Assembly: GCA_020249415.1 (NCBI GenBank)
Contig: JADCFR010000435.1
Location: forward strand, 1 to 11,173
Direction: 5' to 3'
From: Roseomonas sp.
GTDB taxonomy: Bacteria > Pseudomonadota > Alphaproteobacteria > Acetobacterales > Acetobacteraceae
Length of the DNA stretch: 11,173 nucleotides
Below the pieces are notes generated by a model. The model was not told the DNA's origin. It ran no database searches and worked only from the letters and a program-made list of their open reading frames with translations. Shown here in pieces: positions 7,295-11,173 of the stretch (within the stretch, counting starts at the first letter, position 1; each line of letters opens with the position of its first letter). The position numbers were made by a program, and so were the translations under genes.

Positions 7295-7313
7295 TGGTGC
7301 GAAAAATGCACCA
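7295..7313. promoter_or_regulatory. Candidate LysR-type operator (T-N11-A dyad)
   Basis: TGGTGC-gaaaaat-GCACCA is a perfect 6-bp-arm dyad with an AT-rich 7-nt centre. Its inner TGC-N7-GCA has exactly the T-N11-A spacing known for LysR-family boxes. It lies 12 bp before the regulator's ATG, fitting autoregulation, and about 100 bp upstream of the operon start codon. A further half-site GTGCAT (7286-7291) is also complementary to ATGCAC (7306-7311), so the right arm can pair with two left elements, as in extended regulator/activator sites. Confidence 0.6.
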
Positions 7314-7325
7314 CTAGGTTCCCCC

Positions 7326-8246
7326 ATGCGCCATCTGCGGCTGCTGCACTACATCAATGAGGTCGCCCGCACCGGGTCCATCCGCCGCGCGGCGGAACAG
7401 CTCAACCTGACGCCCTCCGCGCTCAATCGCCGCATCCAGGATGTGGAGGCCGAGCTCGGCACCGCGATTTTCGAACGCCTGCCGCGCGGCGTGCGGCTGA
7501 ACGCCGCCGGGGAATTGCTGATCCGCCATATCCGCAACCAGATCGCCGATATGGGCCGCGTGCGATCCCAGATCGAAGACCTGTCGGGCTTTCGGCGGGG
7601 TACCATCGCCATCGCGTCAAGCCAGGCGCTGGCCTATGATTTCCTGCCTTCCATGATCGCGGCCTATCGCGCGGAATTCCCGCTGGTGGAGTTCGATTTG
7701 CAGGTGCGCGACCATGGCGAAGCGCTGGCAGCGCTGCTGGCATTTGAAGTTGATCTGGCCATGGTGTTCCGCCCGGAACCGATGCGTGATTTTCAGATCC
7801 TCGCTGCTGCCGAACAGCGCCTGGTCGCGATCATGGCAGAAGATCATCCGCTAGCGGCTAAGCCCATGCTACGCTTGCGCGAATGTGCGGAATACCCGCT
7901 CGCCATGCCGGCACAGCGCTATGGCGGGCGGCAATTGCTGGAAGAAGCCGCTGCGCGCAGTTCCTTCCGGCTGCATCCCGTGGTGCAATCAAATTCCTTC
8001 GAGTTTTTGCGCAATTACGTTCGGTATGAAAAGGCGATCACCTTCCAGATCGCGGTCGGCGCCCCGGTTTCCATCCGCGAACGCCATGGGCTGGTGGCGC
8101 GCCCGCTTGACCCGCGCGATATCCCGGCAAGCCCCCTGGCGATTGGTCAGCTTAGGGGCCGCGCTTTGCCAGTCGCAGCGGCGAAATTCGCCGAACAGAT
8201 CGGGCGCAGGATGGAACTTGGCGCCCTGACCGCGCCCAAGGTTTAG
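7326..8246 (+). CDS. LysR-type transcriptional regulator
   Basis: DNA-binding activator/repressor, 306 aa, normal length for the family. The N-terminal winged helix-turn-helix spans about residues 3-62, with the core helices around 18-37 (SIRRAAEQLNLTPSALNRRI) and the usual FERLPRGVRLNAAGE wing. A linker helix follows, then the periplasmic-binding-fold effector domain from about 92 (GTIAIASSQALAYDFLPSMI). It is transcribed divergently from the seven-gene operon, with a T-N11-A dyad just before its own start, so it most likely controls that operon in response to the imported substrate or an intermediate. That link is inference from position. The ATG at 7326 is preceded only by a weak AGG, and the family alignment (MRHLRLLHYINEVARTGS) supports this start. 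The next plus-strand gene begins 49 bp after its stop and may be cotranscribed. Confidence 0.93.
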   Translation: MRHLRLLHYINEVARTGSIRRAAEQLNLTPSALNRRIQDVEAELGTAIFERLPRGVRLNAAGELLIRHIRNQIADMGRVRSQIEDLSGFRRGTIAIASSQALAYDFLPSMIAAYRAEFPLVEFDLQVRDHGEALAALLAFEVDLAMVFRPEPMRDFQILAAAEQRLVAIMAEDHPLAAKPMLRLRECAEYPLAMPAQRYGGRQLLEEAAARSSFRLHPVVQSNSFEFLRNYVRYEKAITFQIAVGAPVSIRERHGLVARPLDPRDIPASPLAIGQLRGRALPVAAAKFAEQIGRRMELGALTAPKV

Positions 8247-8295
8247 CGCCTCGCTTGCCGTGCTGAAGGGTTTTGGGCAAGTTTCGATCATTGCC

Positions 8296-8886
8296 ATGAA
8301 GATATTGTTGGTCTCCGCCCATCCTGTCGAGGATTCCTACAACGCCGCGCTGCGTCAGGCGGCGCTCGCCGCGCTCACCCGCGCGGGGCATCAGGTTGAT
8401 CATCTGGATCTCTATGCGGAAGGGTTTGATCCCGTTCTGGGTCGCGCCGAGCGGCTTGGCTATCATGAAGTGCCCGCCAATCGGGCGCCGGTGGAAGCCT
8501 ATGTCACGCGGCTTTTGGCGGCCGAGGCGCTGGTCTTTGTCTTTCCTGTCTGGTGCTTTGGCGTGCCGGCCATTCTGAAGGGGTTTTTCGACCGTGTGTT
8601 TCTGCCCGGCGTCACCTTCAAACTCGGCGAGGATGGCGTGGCGCGCCCCGCGCTCACGCATCTCAAGCATGTTGTTGGCATTACGAGTTACGGGCGCCCC
8701 TGGTGGGTAGCAACCTTCCTGATGGGCAATCCACCGAAGCGCCAGATCATGAATTACTTCCGCTTGCTTTCAGGCGGGCGGGCGCGGCGTGCCTGGCTGG
8801 CGCATTACGATATGAACCGCGCGACCGATGCGTCGCGCCGCGTGTTTCTCGCAAAGGTAGAGCGCAAAATGGCGCAGCTTGGGTGA
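8296..8886 (+). CDS. Flavodoxin-fold NAD(P)H:quinone-reductase-like protein
   Basis: FMN/FAD-binding reductase of the flavodoxin_2 family (NQO1, KefF, MdaB relatives), 196 aa, cytoplasmic. The first strand and phosphate-binding loop are MKILLVSAHPVEDSYNAAL (1-19), with the typical HP and a serine at 14; the second flavin-contact region is FPVWCFGVPAILKGFFDRVF (83-102), followed by PGVTF. Such enzymes use NAD(P)H for two-electron reduction of quinones or other electrophiles. The ATG at 8296 is chosen because the family starts directly with the MKILLV strand; a GTG at 8260 is in frame but would add 12 unrelated residues. No strong ribosome site is visible before 8296. It lies 49 bp after the LysR-type gene on the same strand and converges with the HD-domain gene across 8 bp. 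A role in the neighbouring operon's pathway is not shown. Confidence 0.86.
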   Translation: MKILLVSAHPVEDSYNAALRQAALAALTRAGHQVDHLDLYAEGFDPVLGRAERLGYHEVPANRAPVEAYVTRLLAAEALVFVFPVWCFGVPAILKGFFDRVFLPGVTFKLGEDGVARPALTHLKHVVGITSYGRPWWVATFLMGNPPKRQIMNYFRLLSGGRARRAWLAHYDMNRATDASRRVFLAKVERKMAQLG

Positions 8887-8900
8887 CGCCTGCGCTATTT
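8867..8900. terminator. Candidate bidirectional terminator between convergent genes
   Basis: The two convergent stop codons (8884-8886 plus; 8895-8897 minus) lie within one imperfect hairpin. AAATGGCGCAG (8867-8877) pairs with CTGCGCTATTT (8890-8900), 11 pairs including one G-T, around a 12-nt loop. The A-rich left flank and T-rich right flank would give a short U-tract in either direction. The U-tracts are short, so efficiency is doubtful. Confidence 0.4.
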
Positions 8901-9452
8901 CAAACAGGCTGCGACATGGGGCAGGAAATGCTGCACGGGCGGTGTGGTCAGCCCCGCAACCTTCGCCCCTTCATCAAAGCGCCTGAGCCGCACAGCATCT
9001 TCCGCCTGGGGCAGCGCCCGAAATGCCGCGACTTCCTCGGCTGACATCGGGCCACCTTGCAGCGACAGGCTGAGCACCGAATCAGGCGACAGCTTGGCGA
9101 AGTAATCGGCTTCCGTCGCGCAAAGATAGCGCTTGGCCGCGACATGCAGCCGCACGGGTTCTGTCACTTCCGGTCCGAACCAGGCTTGCAACCAGACCTG
9201 ACCCAATTCCTCATGCCTATCATCCACGCCATGCGCGGCGGGATTATCGCCCAGATCATGCACCATATGGCCGATATCATGCAGCAAAGCGGCAGCGATC
9301 AGGGATGAGGAACACCCCTCACGCTCTGCCTGCCAGGCGGCTTGCAGCGCGTGCTGACGCTGCGTGACATCATGCAGCCCGTAGCGGCCATGGCCCTTGC
9401 CATCAATCAGATCGGCCAATTCCTGCAAGCGCGGATCTTCAGTATTTGCCAT
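8895..9452 (-). CDS. HD-domain protein, PhnZ-like di-iron oxygenase candidate
   Basis: HD-superfamily protein, 185 aa, closely resembling the phosphonate-degradation-associated HD proteins typified by PhnZ, a mixed-valent di-iron oxygenase that cleaves a hydroxyphosphonate C-P bond. Residues corresponding to PhnZ's iron ligands are all visible: H34 (QRQHALQ), H58 and D59 (LLHDIGH, with H62), H80 (DDRHEELG), H103 (LHVAAKRYL, with K107) and D160 (RRFDEGAKV). Tyr24 is also kept, but position 27, Glu in PhnZ where it contacts the substrate amine (from memory), is His. Ordinary HD phosphohydrolase activity is less likely given the AKRYLCATE and LQGGPMS segments. The start at 9452 has a GGAGGG site 8 nt upstream; an in-frame ATG at 9476 has none. 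No other phosphonate genes are in the window. The neighbour upstream on this strand is an acyl-CoA dehydrogenase gene 122 bp away. Confidence 0.8.
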   Translation of the reverse strand: MANTEDPRLQELADLIDGKGHGRYGLHDVTQRQHALQAAWQAEREGCSSSLIAAALLHDIGHMVHDLGDNPAAHGVDDRHEELGQVWLQAWFGPEVTEPVRLHVAAKRYLCATEADYFAKLSPDSVLSLSLQGGPMSAEEVAAFRALPQAEDAVRLRRFDEGAKVAGLTTPPVQHFLPHVAACLK

Positions 9453-9460
9453 GGTCAATG

Positions 9461-9466
9461 CCCTCC
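9461..9466 (-). promoter_or_regulatory. Ribosome binding site deciding the HD-protein start
   Basis: GGAGGG on the minus strand, 8 nt before the ATG at 9452. It lies downstream of the alternative in-frame ATG at 9476, which has no comparable site, so the shorter protein is preferred. With this start, most active-site residues fall at the same numbers as recalled for PhnZ. Confidence 0.7.
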
Positions 9467-9512
9467 AACCAATCATGATTTCGGTAGCGCTTGATGGGGC
9501 TTCAGGGAAGCG

Positions 9513-9552
9513 CCGTCATGGTCGTGTCATCAATTCTTCACGACCATGACGG
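9513..9552. repeat. Perfect 14-bp inverted repeat between HD gene and acyl-CoA dehydrogenase gene
   Basis: CCGTCATGGTCGTG (9513-9526) and its exact reverse complement (9539-9552) flank a 12-nt AT-rich loop. It lies 22 bp beyond the stop of the acyl-CoA dehydrogenase gene (9575) and 60 bp upstream of the HD-gene start. A smaller dyad GCTTC-AGG-GAAGC (9499-9511) sits directly beside it. No T-tract follows on either strand, so a classical intrinsic terminator is not obvious. It may be a factor-dependent transcript end, an mRNA-stabilising stem, or an operator for the HD gene. Confidence 0.7.
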
Positions 9553-9574
9553 ACAAGCAAAAGACTCATCCAGT

Positions 9575-10726
9575 CTAGGCGGCCTGATTCAACCCACCCA
9601 TCGCCATAAGCTGAGACAGGTGATGATCGGCATCGCCGAACATGGTGTCTATGGTGGTGAGGCGCTTGAAGTAATGCCCGCCCAGATATTCCATCGTCAT
9701 GGCAATGCCGCCATGCAATTGAATGGCGCTCTGGCCGAGGAACTTGCCGGAACGCCCAATCTGCACCTTCACTGCCGACATTTGCCGGCGCCGTTCCACT
9801 GCATCGGTCTCACCAGCCATCATCGCTGCCAGCATGGCCATGGAGCGCGCCTCTTCCAGCGAGACCATCATCTCCGCCGCGCGATGCTGCAAAGCCTGGA
9901 AGCTGCCGATCGGTCGGCCGAATTGCTTGCGTGTGCGCAGGTAATCGAGCGTCAGCTTATGCAGCGCATCCATCGCACCCACAGCCTCACCCGCCAGCGC
10001 GGCGATGGTTTCATCCACCACGCGATCCACCAGCGCGAGACCATTGCCGGCATCACCGAGCAACGCTTCGGCGGGCAGGCTCACGCGATCGAGCGTAATT
10101 TCCGCCCCGCGCAGCCCATCTGTGGTGGGGTAGCCTCGGCGCGAGACACCCTTGGCATTGGCCGGCACCAAAAACACGCCAATGCCGGATGTGTCGCGCC
10201 GCGCGCCGCCGATGCGCGCGGTGACCACGATCTGGTCCGCCACATCGCCATGCAGCACCACACCCTTGCGGCCTTCCAGCACCCAGCCCGCGCCATCCTT
10301 CTTCGCCGTGGTCGCGACATCATGCAAATCATGGCGTGATTGTGGTTCAGTATAGCCAAAGGCGAGTTTCAGCTTGCCCGCGGCGATCTCAGGCACCATG
10401 GCGGCACGTTGCGCGGCCGATGCGCCATGGCGAATAAAGCCACCGCCCATCACGACGGTGGCAAGCCAGGGTTCCAAAGTGATCGCACTACCCATGGCTT
10501 CCGCCATCAGCATCACCTCAACCGGGCCGGCACCAAAGCCGCCATCCTCTTCCGCAAAGGGAAGACCGAATAGGCCGAGATCAGCATAGGCTTCCCACAT
10601 TTCCTGCGACCAGCCATTGGCTGATTTCATGAAGCGCTTGCGGTCTTCAAACTTGTATTTATCGGCCAGCAGCTTGGTCAGGCTGTCCTGCAGCAGCCGC
10701 TGGTCTTCGGAAAGATCGAAATCCAT
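9575..10726 (-). CDS. Acyl-CoA dehydrogenase, PimD-like small subunit
   Basis: FAD-dependent dehydrogenase forming a 2,3-enoyl-CoA, 383 aa, cytoplasmic. The N-terminal helical domain starts MDFDLSEDQRLLQDSL; the middle flavin/substrate segment is FGYTEPQSRHDL (123-134), where classic enzymes have TEPxxGSD; the C-terminal domain has RTRKQFGRPIGSFQALQHR (264-282) and QLHGGIAMTMEYL (336-348). The classical C-terminal catalytic Glu motif (YEGT-like) is absent: this region reads TTIDTMFGDADHHL (357-370). E247 in AGEAVG lies on the helix that carries the base in some heteromeric enzymes and is a candidate. This pattern is typical of the small subunit of pimeloyl-CoA-type or FadE26/27-like two-subunit dehydrogenases. 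The ATG at 10726 comes 3 nt after the stop of the other dehydrogenase gene, so the two are coupled. The acyl substrate cannot be told. Confidence 0.87.
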   Translation of the reverse strand: MDFDLSEDQRLLQDSLTKLLADKYKFEDRKRFMKSANGWSQEMWEAYADLGLFGLPFAEEDGGFGAGPVEVMLMAEAMGSAITLEPWLATVVMGGGFIRHGASAAQRAAMVPEIAAGKLKLAFGYTEPQSRHDLHDVATTAKKDGAGWVLEGRKGVVLHGDVADQIVVTARIGGARRDTSGIGVFLVPANAKGVSRRGYPTTDGLRGAEITLDRVSLPAEALLGDAGNGLALVDRVVDETIAALAGEAVGAMDALHKLTLDYLRTRKQFGRPIGSFQALQHRAAEMMVSLEEARSMAMLAAMMAGETDAVERRRQMSAVKVQIGRSGKFLGQSAIQLHGGIAMTMEYLGGHYFKRLTTIDTMFGDADHHLSQLMAMGGLNQAA

Positions 10727-10729
10727 GTC

Positions 10730-11173
10730 TCAGAGCCCCAAAAACGCTTTTGCCATGATGTTCTTCTGGATCTCATTCGATCCGCCATAAATGCTTTGCT
10801 TGCGCCAATTGAAATAGGTGGGTTGCGCAAGTGTTGCCCATTCGGGGGCCAATTCCGGTTCATTCCAGCGATCACCATCGGGATCAGCGCCCACCATGCC
10901 GTAAGGCCCGGCGGCCATGACATAAAGATCACTGATCGCCTGCTGAATTTCCGTACCGCGAATTTTCAAGACATAAGATGCCGGGTTGGGCTTGCGTTCA
11001 CTCAGCTGCCGATTCTCATCGGCCAGCACGCGCATGGTGGTCATCTCCAGCGCCTTCAACTGCACCTCAACTTCCACCAGCCGCTCGCGGAAGCGCCCAT
11101 CTTCAATCATCGGGCGCTCACCACCCGGCGCATTCTGCGCAATGAGCTTGAGGCGCCGGATACGATCCTTGGA
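10730..11173 (-). CDS. Acyl-CoA dehydrogenase, PimC-like large subunit (5' part beyond window)
   Basis: C-terminal 147 residues of an acyl-CoA dehydrogenase; the frame is open through the right edge at 11173, so the N-terminal two thirds or so lie outside. Visible family features are an FRERLVEVEVQLKALEMTTM helix region, YVLKIRGTEIQQAISDLY, and the C-terminal RKQSIYGGSNEIQKNIMAK ending FLGL. The IYGGSNEIQ stretch has Gly where many single-subunit enzymes carry the catalytic Glu (IYEGT). Together with the 3-bp spacing to the next dehydrogenase gene, this fits the large subunit of a heteromeric (PimC/PimD-like) enzyme of dicarboxylyl- or branched-acyl-CoA beta-oxidation. The start is not visible, so nothing can be said about its promoter or ribosome site. 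Confidence 0.86.
   Translation of the reverse strand, partial: SKDRIRRLKLIAQNAPGGERPMIEDGRFRERLVEVEVQLKALEMTTMRVLADENRQLSERKPNPASYVLKIRGTEIQQAISDLYVMAAGPYGMVGADPDGDRWNEPELAPEWATLAQPTYFNWRKQSIYGGSNEIQKNIMAKAFLGL

Larger units (their letters stand above)
7197..7325. promoter_or_regulatory. Divergent control region between catabolic operon and LysR-type gene
   Basis: These 129 bp separate the start of the minus-strand operon (7196) from the start of the plus-strand regulator gene (7326). This is the classic layout in which a LysR-type protein controls the neighbouring operon and itself. The half near the regulator holds a dyad with T-N11-A spacing (7295-7313); the half near the operon holds a perfect hairpin (7241-7256). 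I could not identify convincing -35/-10 boxes on either strand; TTGCCG at 7265-7270 is a possible -35 for the regulator but no good -10 follows at 17 bp. Confidence 0.75.

Noticed and set aside
9562..9576. Small dyad AGACT-CATCC-AGTCT overlapping the acyl-CoA dehydrogenase stop, followed on the minus strand by TTTT
   Set aside because: Only 5 base pairs, mostly weak, with a short T-run. It could be a poor terminator but is too easily found by chance to list as a feature.
8895..11173. A phosphonate degradation cluster
   Set aside because: Only the HD protein resembles such clusters. The neighbours are acyl-CoA dehydrogenase subunits and no PhnY-like hydroxylase, phosphonate ABC transporter or C-P lyase gene is present.

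Overview
The window reads as a chromosomal stretch of a fairly GC-rich proteobacterium. Twin-arginine-like leaders on ABC binding proteins, dense operons with GGAGG-type ribosome sites, and PimC/PimD-like acyl-CoA dehydrogenases fit an alphaproteobacterium, possibly of the Rhodospirillales/Acetobacteraceae kind. That placement is inference from style, not from a marker gene. I see no RNA genes, insertion sequences, CRISPR arrays or phage genes.

Region 1 (1-7196, minus strand) is one tight seven-gene operon. In transcription order it encodes: an NMT1/THI5-like periplasmic binding protein (SBP2), an SDR oxidoreductase, an allantoinase/dihydroorotase-type cyclic amidohydrolase, an ABC ATPase, an ABC permease, a second paralogous binding protein (SBP1), and an ATZ/TRZ/cytosine-deaminase-type amidohydrolase cut by the left edge. 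Intergenic distances run from a 4-bp overlap to 39 bp. The gene set suggests import of a small N-heterocycle or cyclic amide/ureide, then deamination or dechlorination-type hydrolysis, an SDR redox step and ring opening. The actual substrate cannot be read from sequence.

Region 2 (7197-7325) is the divergent control region. It holds a perfect dyad with T-N11-A spacing just before a LysR-type regulator gene and a second perfect inverted repeat in the presumed leader of the operon. The regulator (7326-8246, plus) is followed by a flavodoxin-fold NAD(P)H:quinone-reductase-like gene (8296-8886, plus). This gene converges with the next one across only 8 bp, inside a hairpin that could end transcription both ways.

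Region 3 (8895-11173, minus strand) has a PhnZ-like HD-domain mixed-valent di-iron oxygenase candidate. Upstream of it is a coupled pair of acyl-CoA dehydrogenase subunits resembling the small (PimD-like) and large (PimC-like, truncated by the right edge) subunits of a heteromeric enzyme. A perfect 14-bp inverted repeat lies between the HD gene and the dehydrogenase pair.

The most interesting points are the uncharacterised two-receptor uptake/catabolic operon with its operator; an SDR whose canonical catalytic serine position is glycine; a cyclic amidohydrolase with CPCY in place of the usual CPHY; and a PhnZ-like protein with all metal ligands but His where PhnZ has its substrate-binding Glu27. 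None of these proves a new system; they are leads.
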